64,000 bases of DNA, taken from positions 1-64,000 of the forward strand of contig NZ_FQZZ01000009.1 of the NCBI RefSeq assembly GCF_900142185.1. The letters run 5' to 3'. The notes beneath the pieces are model-generated. The model searched no databases and was not told where the DNA came from. It was given only the letters and a program-made list of their open reading frames with translations. Of the stretch, positions 42,938-54,228 are shown piece by piece (position 1 is the first letter of the stretch; every line of letters starts with the position of its first letter). Origin of the DNA: Lutimaribacter pacificus (GTDB lineage: Bacteria > Pseudomonadota > Alphaproteobacteria > Rhodobacterales > Rhodobacteraceae). The position numbers and the translations under genes are program-made.

Positions 42938-44116
42938 ATGACCGGAAGAAAACAGAATCTGACCCGTCGGAGGTTTTTTGAACTCGGAGGGGCGACGGCG
43001 GTTGCCTCGCTGGCGGCGCCCGTCGTGGCCCAGCAGGCCGAGCCCATTCGCATCGGGGTGCTGCAGCCGTTCACCGGCGGGCTTGAGGCGCTTGGCCAGC
43101 AGGGTGCGAACGGTGCCGAGCTGGCCTTTCTGGACGCCAATGACGCGGGCGGCGTCGATGGGCGCATGTTCGAACTGATCCGCGCGGATACCGCGACCGA
43201 CCCGAAAACGGCGGTCGAGCGCGCCAACGACCTGATCCGCCGCCAGAAGGTCGCGGCCATCATCGGCCCGGTGACCAGTGCGAACAGGGACGCCATGCGG
43301 CCGACCATCGAACGCGGGAAAACCCCGCTGCTTTATGCAACCGACTACGAAGGCGGAGTTTGTTCGCGCTACATCTCCTGCTACAGCGCCTTGCCCGATC
43401 ACTGGGTCGTTCCCATTGTCGCCCATGCGGTGAAAAACCTGGGCGACAGCTTTTATCTGGTCGGCTCCGACTATGTCTGGCCCCGCGAGATGAATGCCGC
43501 GTTCATCGCGGAATGCGACAAGACCGGCGGCAAGGTCGTCGGCGAGGAATATACCCCCTGGGGCGCGAAGGATTACACCGCGACTCTGCGCAAGATCCGC
43601 GATTCCGGGGCGAAAACGGTCGTCATTTCCATCGCCGGGGCCGATGCGATCACGTTCGTCAAACAGTTTGCCGCGACGGGGATGAAAAAGACGACGCAGG
43701 TGGTGTTCTTCGGCTTCTCGGAAAATTACCTTGCCGGGCTGAGCGACGAGGAAAGCGAGGGGATCATCGCGCCCACGAATTTCACCTCGTCGCTGACCAG
43801 CCCCGAGGCCGAGCACCTGAAAGAGCGGGTGCGGGCGCGTTTCGGTGCCGATGCCATCGTTTCGAACACGGTCGACGCCCATTGGAGCCTGGCGCGGATG
43901 TATATCGAAGGCGTCCGCCGGGCGGGCGGCGACGACAGGGAGGCCGTGACCGACGCGATGGTCGATCAGACGCTGATGTCGGGCAATGGCGAGGTCTATC
44001 TGCGGCCCGGCGACCGTCATGTGGATCTGAACGTATTGATCGCGCAGGCGCAGGGCGGCCGCCTCGAGGTGATCGAGGAACTGGGGCGTATCGCCGCGAC
44101 CGATCAATGCACGTGA
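42938..44116 (+). CDS. ABC transporter substrate-binding protein (amide/urea/branched-chain type)
   Basis: 392 residues with a Tat-type signal (TRRRFFELGGATAVASLAA, cleavage after VAQ near residue 30), hence exported folded. The body is a type I periplasmic-binding fold of the LivK/AmiC/UrtA group: IRIGVLQPFTGGLEALGQQGANGAELAF near residue 36 (cited by parts), KVAAIIGPVTSANRDAM near 102, and DSFYLVGSDYVWPREMN near 170. The SDYVWPRE and LYATDYEGG segments recall urea/short-chain amide receptors. It is the receptor of the importer encoded by the next four genes. Confidence 0.9.
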   Translation: MTGRKQNLTRRRFFELGGATAVASLAAPVVAQQAEPIRIGVLQPFTGGLEALGQQGANGAELAFLDANDAGGVDGRMFELIRADTATDPKTAVERANDLIRRQKVAAIIGPVTSANRDAMRPTIERGKTPLLYATDYEGGVCSRYISCYSALPDHWVVPIVAHAVKNLGDSFYLVGSDYVWPREMNAAFIAECDKTGGKVVGEEYTPWGAKDYTATLRKIRDSGAKTVVISIAGADAITFVKQFAATGMKKTTQVVFFGFSENYLAGLSDEESEGIIAPTNFTSSLTSPEAEHLKERVRARFGADAIVSNTVDAHWSLARMYIEGVRRAGGDDREAVTDAMVDQTLMSGNGEVYLRPGDRHVDLNVLIAQAQGGRLEVIEELGRIAATDQCT

Positions 44117-44883
44117 CCGGCGTGGAGGCGCCAGCGCCTTTGTTGAAAGTCGACGGCCTTGCCAAACGTTTTGGCGGGGTCGTCGCGCTGTCCGACGTGA
44201 GTTTCGAACTGGAAGAGGCGTCGATTCATACCATCCTCGGCCCGAACGGTTGCGGAAAGACGACGCTGTTCAACGTGATCGACGGATCGCTGCGGCCAAC
44301 CGCCGGCCGCGTGGAATTCGCCGGCCAGCGGATCGACGGCATGACCGCCGCGCGGATCGCGCGCCTGGGCATTGCGCGCAAGTTCCAGGTGCCCGGCGTT
44401 TTCGGGGAACTGAGCGTTGCGCAGAATCTCGAAACCGCTCTGGCCTGCCATGGCGGAAGGTACGGGGTCGGGGCCTTGCTGCGGGTCCGGCCCGATGCGG
44501 TGCGCCGGGACGAGCTGGCCGATCTGTGCGGCCTGAGTGCGAAGCTGCAGGTCCGCGTCAGCGAACTGGCGCATGGCGAGAAGCAAAGGCTGGAAATAGC
44601 GATGCTGCTTGCGGGCGATGTGCGCCTTCTCATGCTCGACGAACCGACCGCGGGGATGTCGGTTACCGAAACCGAGGCGGTTGCCGCGCTGGTCCGGCAA
44701 TTGCGCGACGAACGCGGGCTGACGGTGCTTATCGTCGAGCACGACCTTCATTTCGTGCGGTCCCTGGCCGAACCGGTGCTTGTCGCCAACGAGGGCCGGA
44801 TCATCGCGCGCGGGGATTATGAAACCCTCCGCCACGATCCGCGCGTGATCAGATCCTATCTCGGGGAGGGCGCGGATGCTTGA
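44107..44883 (+). CDS. LivG/UrtD-type ABC transporter ATP-binding protein
   Basis: 258-residue ABC ATPase. Walker A GPNGCGKTT near residue 45, signature LAHGEKQRLE near 153 (degenerate as in LivG/UrtD), Walker B LLMLDEPTAG near 175. The ATG at 44107 overlaps the receptor gene by ten bases; a GTG at 44113 (GTGA overlap) is equally plausible. With the LivF-like subunit it energises the importer at the cytoplasmic face of the membrane. Confidence 0.9.
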   Translation: MHVTGVEAPAPLLKVDGLAKRFGGVVALSDVSFELEEASIHTILGPNGCGKTTLFNVIDGSLRPTAGRVEFAGQRIDGMTAARIARLGIARKFQVPGVFGELSVAQNLETALACHGGRYGVGALLRVRPDAVRRDELADLCGLSAKLQVRVSELAHGEKQRLEIAMLLAGDVRLLMLDEPTAGMSVTETEAVAALVRQLRDERGLTVLIVEHDLHFVRSLAEPVLVANEGRIIARGDYETLRHDPRVIRSYLGEGADA

Positions 44884-45583
44884 GATCAGGCAACTGGCCG
44901 CGGGATACCCCGGAGGCGGGCGCGTTCTGGACGGGCTTGACCTTTCGGTGCCCGAGGGCGCGTTCGTCGCCGTTCTGGGCCGGAACGGCATGGGCAAGAC
45001 CACGCTGATGCGCGCGATTTGCGGCCTGCTTCGGGCCAGCGAGGGCACGATCGGGCTGGGCGGCGAGGACATCACCGGCCTGGCCTCTTACGCCAGGGCG
45101 CAGCGCGGTATCGGCTATGTGCCGCAGGGGCGGGAGATATTCGGCGATTTCACGGTTGCCGAGAACCTTACCATCGGGCGCATCGCCAAACCCGGGCTGT
45201 CCCCGGCGGTCCCGCGGCATCTGCTGGAGTTGTTTCCGATCCTGGCGGAGCGGTCCAGGCAAAGGGCAGGCAGCCTTTCGGGCGGCCAGCAGCAGCAACT
45301 GGCCATCGCCCGGGCGCTTGCCGGAGAACCGCGCCTGTTGCTTCTGGACGAACCCGCCGAAGGTATCCAGCCCTCGATCGTGCAGGAGATCGCGCAAAAA
45401 CTTCGTGAAATCGTCGACACGACCGGGCTGACCGTTCTGATGGCCGAACAGAACCTGGCCATGGTCGACGGTTGGGCCGACAGCCTGGCCTTCGTAGATC
45501 ACGGGGCGATCGCCGAAAGCGGCGTTGCTGCGGCGGGGATTCGCCAGGATCAGTCACGTCTTTCGAAATACCTGTCCATTTGA
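44876..45583 (+). CDS. LivF/UrtE-type ABC transporter ATP-binding protein
   Basis: 235-residue ABC ATPase with Walker A GRNGMGKTT near residue 35, LSGGQQQQL near 135 and Walker B LLLLDEPAEG near 154. GMGKTTLMRAICGLL and the final LSKYLSI resemble UrtE/LivF. The start overlaps the preceding gene by eight bases. It is the second ATPase of the same importer. Confidence 0.9.
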   Translation: MLEIRQLAAGYPGGGRVLDGLDLSVPEGAFVAVLGRNGMGKTTLMRAICGLLRASEGTIGLGGEDITGLASYARAQRGIGYVPQGREIFGDFTVAENLTIGRIAKPGLSPAVPRHLLELFPILAERSRQRAGSLSGGQQQQLAIARALAGEPRLLLLDEPAEGIQPSIVQEIAQKLREIVDTTGLTVLMAEQNLAMVDGWADSLAFVDHGAIAESGVAAAGIRQDQSRLSKYLSI

Positions 45584-45590
45584 GGTCTCC

Positions 45591-46436
45591 ATGGAGCTTT
45601 TCCTCGATACGCTGAACTATTTCTCGTTGCTGATGCTGGTCGTTCTCGGGCTGGTCGTCATCTTCGGGTTGATGAATGTTATCAACATGGCGCATGGCGA
45701 GTTCCTGCTGGTCGGCGCCTATACGGTGGTTGGGATAACCGGCGCCGGATACAGCTTCTGGCTTGCCCTGGCGCTGGCGCCCGTCGCGGGGGCGGTCGTG
45801 GGGCTTCTGGTCGAGGCGCTGGTCGTCCGAAGGATCTATCACCGTTTCCTGGATACGATCCTGGCGACATGGGGGGTGTCGCTGATCCTGAAACAGGGCG
45901 TTATCCTTGTCTTCGGGCCGACCGCGCAAAGCGTGGCGAACCCGCTGCCCGGCGTCATGAATGTTTTTGGCGTGGATTACCCGCGAATGCGCCTTCTGAT
46001 CATGGCTGTCGCGATCCTTCTGACACTCGTCCTCTATATTGCCATGTTCCGCAGCAATCTGGGCCTCAGGCTGCGCGCGGTGATCGCCAATCGGGACATG
46101 GCGTCGGCGCTGGGCCTGAACACGCGCCGCATGGATATGGCCAGCTTCGGCCTCGGCGCGGCCCTGGCGGGGTTTGCCGGCGCGATCATCAGCCCGGTAA
46201 TGAGCGTCGATCCCCAGATGGGGGCTGGATTTCTCATTCCCTCTTTCCTGTCCATCCTGATTGGCGGGGTGAATTCGTTGATCGGGCCGCTTTTCGGGGT
46301 TGCGGCGATATCGGGGTCTTCGAACCTGATTGCGGGCTGGCTGTCGCAGGCCGATACGCAGATCATCGTGTTCCTTATGGCGATGGTCGTGATCCGCTTC
46401 TTTCCCGAAGGTATCCTGAAGCGGAGGCAGAAATGA
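45591..46436 (+). CDS. LivH/UrtB-type ABC transporter permease
   Basis: 281 residues, about eight membrane segments. LivH-like motifs: FGLMNVINMAHGEFLLVGAY near residue 24 and ATWGVSLILKQGVILVFGP near 90; the EAA region is near 190-230 (GLGAALAGFAGAIISPVMSV; LSILIGGVNSLIGPLFG). The ATG follows GAGGT. Permease subunit of the importer; unlike in the first Liv cluster, the ATPases precede the permeases here, showing the two systems are not simple duplicates. Confidence 0.9.
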   Translation: MELFLDTLNYFSLLMLVVLGLVVIFGLMNVINMAHGEFLLVGAYTVVGITGAGYSFWLALALAPVAGAVVGLLVEALVVRRIYHRFLDTILATWGVSLILKQGVILVFGPTAQSVANPLPGVMNVFGVDYPRMRLLIMAVAILLTLVLYIAMFRSNLGLRLRAVIANRDMASALGLNTRRMDMASFGLGAALAGFAGAIISPVMSVDPQMGAGFLIPSFLSILIGGVNSLIGPLFGVAAISGSSNLIAGWLSQADTQIIVFLMAMVVIRFFPEGILKRRQK

Positions 46437-47413
46437 TCGGAGCGAAACGCGAGGGCCGCACCGGCCTTATCGCCACGGGCCTGTGCTGGATAATCCTGTG
46501 CGGTGTCGGCGTCCTGGTCGATGACTGGCTGCTGGCGCAGGTTGCGATATACTTGTGCTACGGAATTTTTGCGATGGGCCTCAGCCTTATCTGGGGCCAG
46601 GCCGGTATCCTCAGTTTCGGGCAGGCGATTTTCTTCGGGGCCGGGGCATACGGGTTCGCGGTCGCCACGCTGGACATGCTGCCCGGAACGGGCACGGGCA
46701 TCCTCACCGGCCTCGTTTTCGCGGTCGGGCTTGCGACGGTGCTTGCCTGGGCTCTCGCATGGCTCACCTTCGCCGGCAGGGGATTGTCGGGGGCGCATTT
46801 CGCCATCGTCACGCTTTGTGCGGCCGCGGTTGTCGAGATTGCCGTGACGAGGTCAGGCTTTCTGGGCGGATATAACGGGCTGTTCGGTGTGGCGCCCTTC
46901 ACCTGGGGAGGGGAGATGATCGCCGAAAGGCCCATGTATTACATCATGCTGGGCGTCGCTTTCGCGGTTTTCCTCGGGGTGACGGCGATCGTGCGGTCGC
47001 CCTACGGAACGGTTCTGGAGGCGATCAGGGACGACGAGAACCGCGTTGCCCATCTCGGTTACGAGACCCGGCGCCTGAAGACGGTCGCTTTCGTGATTGC
47101 CGGGGCCCTGTCGGGATTGTCCGGCGCGTTGTTCGCGGCGCAGTTCGGTTTCGTCTCGCCCTCGCTTCTGGGGTTCGCGCTTTCGACGCAGGTGCTGATC
47201 TGGGTTGCGGTCGGCGGGCGGGCGGTGCCGCTTGCGGCGATGGTCGGCGCGCTTGTCGTGTCGGGTGCCGAAAACACCTTGTCGAATACGCTGGGGGATC
47301 TCTGGCTGCTGGTGATCGGGGTGATCTTCGTCGTGGTCGTCATTGCCGCGAAGAACGGCCTTTTCGGAACCCTGTTCCGGCTGCCGCCGCCAAAGCGCCT
47401 TCGGAAAACCTGA
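46433..47413 (+). CDS. LivM/UrtC-type ABC transporter permease
   Basis: 326 residues with about nine membrane segments. LivM/UrtC motifs: LSLIWGQAGILSFGQAIFFGAGAYGF near residue 48 (cited by parts), the substrate-loop-like NGLFGVAPFTWGGE near 145, and VGGRAVPLAAMVGALVV near 260. The start overlaps the preceding stop (ATGA). Last gene of the importer operon; a GC hairpin follows at 47424. Confidence 0.9.
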   Translation: MIGAKREGRTGLIATGLCWIILCGVGVLVDDWLLAQVAIYLCYGIFAMGLSLIWGQAGILSFGQAIFFGAGAYGFAVATLDMLPGTGTGILTGLVFAVGLATVLAWALAWLTFAGRGLSGAHFAIVTLCAAAVVEIAVTRSGFLGGYNGLFGVAPFTWGGEMIAERPMYYIMLGVAFAVFLGVTAIVRSPYGTVLEAIRDDENRVAHLGYETRRLKTVAFVIAGALSGLSGALFAAQFGFVSPSLLGFALSTQVLIWVAVGGRAVPLAAMVGALVVSGAENTLSNTLGDLWLLVIGVIFVVVVIAAKNGLFGTLFRLPPPKRLRKT

Positions 47414-47423
47414 GACGGGCGTT

Positions 47424-47439
47424 TCCGGGCAGGCCCGGA
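47424..47439. terminator. GC hairpin after the ABC importer operon
   Basis: TCCGGGC-AG-GCCCGGA, a 7-bp perfect stem 11 bases after the last stop. There is no T tract, so it may act as a Rho-assisted end or a 3' stabiliser rather than a classic intrinsic terminator. Confidence 0.4.
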
Positions 47440-47513
47440 CGTGAGGCAGGCGGAGCTTCCGTGCCCCGCCCGCATTGACAATCCGCCGGCATCCGGCGCA
47501 GGGTGGGGGCATT

Positions 47514-49523
<2,010 letters not shown>

Positions 49524-49587
49524 CCGGCCATGCGGCCAGCCCCGGTGGATCGGGGCGTGTTGGCGGGCAAACGGACCGGGGTGGCGG

Positions 49588-50037
49588 TCAGGCTTGCGCG
49601 GTCTGCATCAGCGCGGCGGCCTGTGCCGCCACCTCGGCCACATCGAGGCTCAGCGCCAGGCCGGTATCGTGGATGCTGTCCAGGTCGATCCACCGCGCCT
49701 CGAGCGCATCGTCGCCCGCGACGGGCTCACCCGCCGTCCACCGGCACAGTGCTGCGACGAGGATGAAGTGCCGGCGAAGGTCGCCGCCGGGCCCGTGGTC
49801 GAACGCGTCCAGCGCGGTGAAGATGCGCGGCTCGGTTGCGCTGATGCCGGTTTCTTCCTTCAGCTCGCGCAGGGCGGCCTGCGCGAGCGTTTCCCCGCGT
49901 TCGATCTTGCCCCCCGGAAACCCCCACCGCCCGGCATCGGGCGGATTGGCGCGGCGCACCAGCAGGACCTGGCCATCGCGGATGACAACCGCGATGGTCG
50001 CGGCGATCGGGCGGTCGGGTGTCGGGGGTGTGGGCAT
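49588..50037 (-). CDS. Nudix hydrolase under TPP control
   Basis: 149 residues. The Nudix box GX5EX7REUXEEXGU is intact: GGKIERGETLAQAALRELKEETGI near residues 36-58, cited by its parts GKIERGET and RELKEETGI. N-terminal IAATIAVVIRDGQVLLVRRA is typical of MutT/ADP-ribose-type members. The ATG at 50037 has AGGAGG six bases upstream; a start further up would fall within the riboswitch. A TPP riboswitch precedes it (50081-50197), so it probably acts in thiamine metabolism, for example clearing damaged or excess thiamin diphosphate or hydroxymethylpyrimidine diphosphate as known for some Nudix proteins (inference). Confidence 0.9.
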   Translation of the reverse strand: MPTPPTPDRPIAATIAVVIRDGQVLLVRRANPPDAGRWGFPGGKIERGETLAQAALRELKEETGISATEPRIFTALDAFDHGPGGDLRRHFILVAALCRWTAGEPVAGDDALEARWIDLDSIHDTGLALSLDVAEVAAQAAALMQTAQA

Positions 50038-50080
50038 CGCGGCCTCCTGTGCTGAGGCCGGCAAGGGCAAGAAAACGCGG

Positions 50081-50197
50081 CGGTCCTGTCCCTTCGCCGG
50101 CATGACCCGGATCAGGTTCGAAGGGTTACTGCGCCGCCCGTGTCGTCCTCGACCGCCGTGCCAGCAGACTCTCAGCCCCTTGCCGGGACACCCCTGG
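50081..50197 (-). promoter_or_regulatory. Second TPP riboswitch, upstream of the Nudix gene
   Basis: Read on the minus strand, the region shows GGGGTGTCCC, CAAGGGGCTGAGAGTCTGC, then GCAGTAACCC, GAACCTGATCCGGGTCATGC and CGGCGAAGGGACAGGACC: every conserved block of the TPP aptamer in order. The variable arm between the blocks is longer than in the thiC copy. It ends about 45 bases before the Nudix ATG. Confidence 0.93.
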
Positions 50198-50304
50198 ATG
50201 CCCTCAGGGTAGCAGTTTGCGCGGCAGGCTCAACGCGGGTTTTCCACCGCACCGCCGGGGCAGGGGCAAAGGGTGCAAGGTCCGCAGGCTGTGACCCCGC
50301 GGTA

Positions 50305-52137
50305 TCAGCGCCCGGTGCGTCGCAGCGCACCGCGCAACAGCACCCCGAGCGCGCGGTCCCGTATCCCGCGCGGCGCGGCAAGGCCCATGCGGTCAAGGCA
50401 TTCCGCCTCGTCGCCCCGTGCGCCGCCCAGCCCGGCCAGCGCCAGCGGAATGATCGCCCGCAGCGCGCCGCCGGATTGCTTCAGCCGGTCCAGCGCGGGC
50501 AGGAGGCGCCGTTCGGTTTCGGTGAAATCCGTGCCGAACGGGAAATCGGGCAGGCGGCCCTGGCGGAACGGTGCCAGCCAGTGCCCCACGCGTTCGGGCG
50601 TGTTACCCCTTGCGCCCGGCGGAATCTCGTGGTCCCGGGGCAGCTTGCCGGCCTCCTTGGCCTGCCGCATCAGGCCCGGCTGAAACCGGCTGTCCGCGAT
50701 TTCCAGCATCGCGGCGATCACCCCGGCATCGCTTTTGCCCCGCAGATCGGCGATGCCGTATTCGGTGACGACGATATCGCGCATGTGCCGGGGTACGGTG
50801 ACATGGCCATAGGACCAGACGATATTGCTGGTCGTCCGGCCCCGCCGGGTGCGCGTCGCCGGCAGCGTGATGACCGAGCGCGCGCCGTCCAGCGCAAGGG
50901 CCTGTTCGACGAAATTGACCTGCCCGCCGACGCCGCTGACCACCTGGCCGTCTTCGGTGGCGTCCGACACCGCGGCGCCCAGCAGCGTCGCCTTCATCGC
51001 CGCGTTGACAAAGCGCGCATCGGTGCGGGCGGCGCGCTTGTCGGCCTCCTTGCCGTAAAGAGCGTTGGTGAAAGAGACGGGTTCCATGGCGATCAGGGCG
51101 CGGCGTTCGGGCGGCATGTCGCGCAGACGGCGATAGAAATCGCGGGTCTCGACGAAAAACGCGGCGTGGATGGCCGCGCCCGCCACCCGGCGCCGGATGA
51201 TCCCGGCCTCGAACAGCTGCAGGATGCCTTCGACCAGCATCTCGGTCACCGCATAGAGACCGTGTTCGAACCGTCCGGTGTCAGTAAAGGCGCTGCCGCG
51301 CGGAAACGGGCAGGCCGCCCAGATGTCGGCGATCTCGTCACGGTCGCGCAGCAAAAGCGCCTGCGCGGTGGCGTCGCCCAGGCTGCCGATACCGATCTGC
51401 AATGTCCCGCCGTCGCGGACCAGGCGCGAGACATGCAGGCCGATGGCGTATTCGGCATCGCTCACCGGCTGGCGCACGGCCGAGAACAGCTCGAACGGCT
51501 CCTCCGGGTCCAGCCGGAACGCGGCCTCGTCATCGGCGACCCGGGCGCTGCCGCCCATCGGCGGCAGGTCGGGGTTGGTTTCGACACCGAAGGTAAAATC
51601 CAGCACGCCCGCGCGGCGCATTTCCAGCAGGTCGGCAGTGATGTCGGTGTTGCACGACAGGCTCAGCCCGTCCGGCATCGGCGCCACCAGTTGCAGCAGC
51701 AGGTTCGGCCGCCAGTCGGCGACGACGTCCAGCGCGTGTGTGTAATTCGCCGAGACATAGGCCTGCTGCGCCGCCTTCACGCCCATCCAGCGCCCCGCCA
51801 GCAGGAAGAATTCGCGGATCTCGATGTTGTCGGGCAGCCGCCCGTCGCGCAGCCAAGTGGCATAGTCGATCTGCGGATAGGCGCCGAACAGCCGGTCCAG
51901 CGCGGGGCCCAGCAGCCGCCGCGCCAGATCCTCGGGGGGCGCCGGGCGTTCGAGCGTGAGCGCGGTGAAGACGGTCAGGCTCAGATCCGGGCGCCCCGCG
52001 ACCAGGCGGGTCAGCGCGTTCAGCAGCGTGACCGGCTTGCCCAGCCCAAGCGGCAGGGCCAGGCGAATGTCGGGGCCGACCCGCGCGACGATGGCCCGGG
52101 CCAGATCGTCGGCATTCTGGCTGCGCACCGGCTGCAT
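50305..52137 (-). CDS. Acetyl-CoA hydrolase/transferase family protein
   Basis: 610 residues, longer than the usual ~500. The N-terminal half resembles the first CoA-transferase domain (LALPLGLGKPVTLLNALTRL), with GTLQIGIGSLGDATAQALLL near residue 250. The C-terminal domain has the family motifs GVGGQVNFVEQAL near 415, RTTSNIVWSYGHVTVPR near 442, and VTEYGIADLRGKSD near 470. It either hydrolyses acetyl-CoA/acyl-CoA or moves CoA between carboxylates. It starts three bases after the FadJ-like gene, so it is the last gene of the beta-oxidation operon and may recycle CoA there (inference). Confidence 0.85.
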   Translation of the reverse strand: MQPVRSQNADDLARAIVARVGPDIRLALPLGLGKPVTLLNALTRLVAGRPDLSLTVFTALTLERPAPPEDLARRLLGPALDRLFGAYPQIDYATWLRDGRLPDNIEIREFFLLAGRWMGVKAAQQAYVSANYTHALDVVADWRPNLLLQLVAPMPDGLSLSCNTDITADLLEMRRAGVLDFTFGVETNPDLPPMGGSARVADDEAAFRLDPEEPFELFSAVRQPVSDAEYAIGLHVSRLVRDGGTLQIGIGSLGDATAQALLLRDRDEIADIWAACPFPRGSAFTDTGRFEHGLYAVTEMLVEGILQLFEAGIIRRRVAGAAIHAAFFVETRDFYRRLRDMPPERRALIAMEPVSFTNALYGKEADKRAARTDARFVNAAMKATLLGAAVSDATEDGQVVSGVGGQVNFVEQALALDGARSVITLPATRTRRGRTTSNIVWSYGHVTVPRHMRDIVVTEYGIADLRGKSDAGVIAAMLEIADSRFQPGLMRQAKEAGKLPRDHEIPPGARGNTPERVGHWLAPFRQGRLPDFPFGTDFTETERRLLPALDRLKQSGGALRAIIPLALAGLGGARGDEAECLDRMGLAAPRGIRDRALGVLLRGALRRTGR

Positions 52138-52140
52138 GGC

Positions 52141-54228
52141 CTAACCGATCTGCGCCCAGCCCTCGTCCGGCGCGAAGCGGGGGCCGTGGGCGTCGGCCAG
52201 CGCGGCCAGCCGCGCGCGAACCTCCTCCGGGCCGCGGTCGCGGGCATAGCGCATCGGCCCGCCGCGGAACGGCGCAAAACCGGTGGCGAATATCATCGCG
52301 GCGTCGATCTCGTCTTCGCTGCGGGCGACCTGCTGGCGCAGGCAGGTGACACAGGCATCGCATATCGGCAGGATCAGGCGGTCGGTCAGGTCGTCGGGCA
52401 TGTCGCTGCTGCCGTCGTCTTCGGCGGGGGCGGGCTCTGGCGGGCCATCGGACCAGTCATAGAAACCCTTGCCCGCCTTCTTGCCGGTTTCGCCGGCCGC
52501 GACCCGGTCGCGCAACGCGCGGGGGATGTCGGGAAACGGTTTCTCAAGCTGCCCGGACAGGCTTTCGGCGACGTCGAGACAGATATCGAGCCCGACCTGG
52601 TCGGCCAGCGTCACCGGCCCGGCGGGCATCCCGAAATCCAGCGCGGCGCGGTCGATGCGGTCCTTCGGGACGCCTTCCTCCATCAGGACCAGCGCCTCCA
52701 TCAGATAGGGTATGAGCGCGCGGTTCACCAGGAAGCCCGGCGTATCGGCGACCCGCGCGGGCAGGCGGCCGATCTCGCGGCAGAACGCGGCAAGGCGGTC
52801 GATCGTCTGGTCGCCGGTCCGGTCCTGCCGGATCACCTCGATCAGCTCCATTTTTTCGACCGGGTTGAAGAAATGCAGCCCCGCGAAACGCTCCGGTCCG
52901 ATCACGCCCTGCGCCAGATCGGCAAGCCGCAGGCTCGACGTGTTGCTGGCCAGGATTGCCCCGGGTTTCATCCTTTTGCCCAACATGTCGTAGATGCCGC
53001 GTTTGATCCCGGCATCCTCGGGCCCGGCCTCGATCACCAGATCGGCCTGCGCGATGCCGTATCCGTTCGGATCCGGCATCAGCCTGTCAAGCGCGTCACG
53101 GGTTCCGGCGGTGCCCAGGTGCCGGTCCTTGCAGATCCGGCCGGCCCTGCGCACCGCATGTCCCAGCGCCGCGGTGTCGGGATCGCTCAGCGTCACGCGG
53201 CACCCCCTGATGGCGGCCCAGGCGGCGATCCCGGCCCCCATTTCGCCGGCGCCGACCACGTGAACCCATGCAATATCGCTGTCGCCCGGGCCGGCGGATT
53301 TCAGCCCCTGCCGCAGAAAGAACGCGCGGATCAGGTTGCGTGACGTGGCGCTGTCCAGCAGCGCGGCGAACGAGGCGATCTCGGCCGCCTGCATCGCCTC
53401 GCGGTCGCCGCCATGTTCTTCCCAGAGGTCGATCAGCCGGTAGGGGGCCGGGTAATGGTCTTCGCGGACCTTTTCGGCGGTTCCGGCCCGCATCTGCCGG
53501 GCGGCAAGGCTGCGCGCCGGGGCCATTCCGAACGCCATTGCCTTCAGCCGGTGGCCGCGCGCATCCGCATCCGTCACCGCCGCCCGGACGGCGGCGGCGA
53601 CATGGCGCTCCTCGGTCACCTCGTCGGCGATGCCCAGCGAAAGGGCCTTCGCGGTATGCGCCGTCTTGCCGGTCAGCATCAGCGTCATCGCCGCGTCGGG
53701 CGCGATCAGCCCGGTCAGCCGGAACGTCCCGCCCAGCCCGGGATGCAGGCCAAGGTGCACCTCGGGAAAGCCGAAAGAGGCACCCTCGACCGCGATGCGC
53801 CGGTCGCAGGCCAGCGCCAGCTCGAACCCCGCGCCAAGGGCCGCGCCGTGCACGACCGCCACGGTGGGGCACTCCAGCGCCTCGAGCCGGTCCAGAACCC
53901 GGTGGCCTTCGCGCAGCAGCGCCCCGGCATCCTGTCCGGCCAGGTCGGCCAGCTCGCCGATCTCGGCCCCGGCGGCGAACCCGCCGGTCTTGGCCGAGCG
54001 GATCACCAGCGCGGCGGGCAGGTCGGCTTCCAGCGCGCCCAGCACCCCGTCGAGTTCGCGCAGCGCCCCGACCGAGACGGTGTTGGTGCCCGTGTCGGGC
54101 TTGTCGAGCGCCAGCCAGGCGATGCCGTCGCCGTCGCGGCCCATCCGCCAGTTCCCCTTGCGCTCCGCGTTCCGTGCGGCGCCAAGCTCCAGCCGGGTTT
54201 CGCCCAGGTGATCCAGAACCACACCCAT
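52141..54228 (-). CDS. fadJ: FadJ/FadB-like 3-hydroxyacyl-CoA dehydrogenase/enoyl-CoA hydratase
   Basis: 695 residues. N-terminal crotonase domain (1-~300) has both catalytic glutamates in place: GAALGAGFELALACDRRI near residue 115 and FGFPEVHLGLHPGLGGT near 145. The central NAD domain has VHVVGAGEMGAGIAAWAAI near 320 and LASNTSSLRLADLAQG near 420. The C-terminal dehydrogenase domain has FAGLHFFNPVEKMELIEVI near 445 and PGFLVNRALIPYLMEALVLMEEG near 497. It hydrates enoyl-CoA and oxidises the hydroxyacyl-CoA to 3-ketoacyl-CoA. Its start overlaps the thiolase stop (TGATG), making a trifunctional set with the neighbours. Confidence 0.93.
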   Translation of the reverse strand: MGVVLDHLGETRLELGAARNAERKGNWRMGRDGDGIAWLALDKPDTGTNTVSVGALRELDGVLGALEADLPAALVIRSAKTGGFAAGAEIGELADLAGQDAGALLREGHRVLDRLEALECPTVAVVHGAALGAGFELALACDRRIAVEGASFGFPEVHLGLHPGLGGTFRLTGLIAPDAAMTLMLTGKTAHTAKALSLGIADEVTEERHVAAAVRAAVTDADARGHRLKAMAFGMAPARSLAARQMRAGTAEKVREDHYPAPYRLIDLWEEHGGDREAMQAAEIASFAALLDSATSRNLIRAFFLRQGLKSAGPGDSDIAWVHVVGAGEMGAGIAAWAAIRGCRVTLSDPDTAALGHAVRRAGRICKDRHLGTAGTRDALDRLMPDPNGYGIAQADLVIEAGPEDAGIKRGIYDMLGKRMKPGAILASNTSSLRLADLAQGVIGPERFAGLHFFNPVEKMELIEVIRQDRTGDQTIDRLAAFCREIGRLPARVADTPGFLVNRALIPYLMEALVLMEEGVPKDRIDRAALDFGMPAGPVTLADQVGLDICLDVAESLSGQLEKPFPDIPRALRDRVAAGETGKKAGKGFYDWSDGPPEPAPAEDDGSSDMPDDLTDRLILPICDACVTCLRQQVARSEDEIDAAMIFATGFAPFRGGPMRYARDRGPEEVRARLAALADAHGPRFAPDEGWAQIG

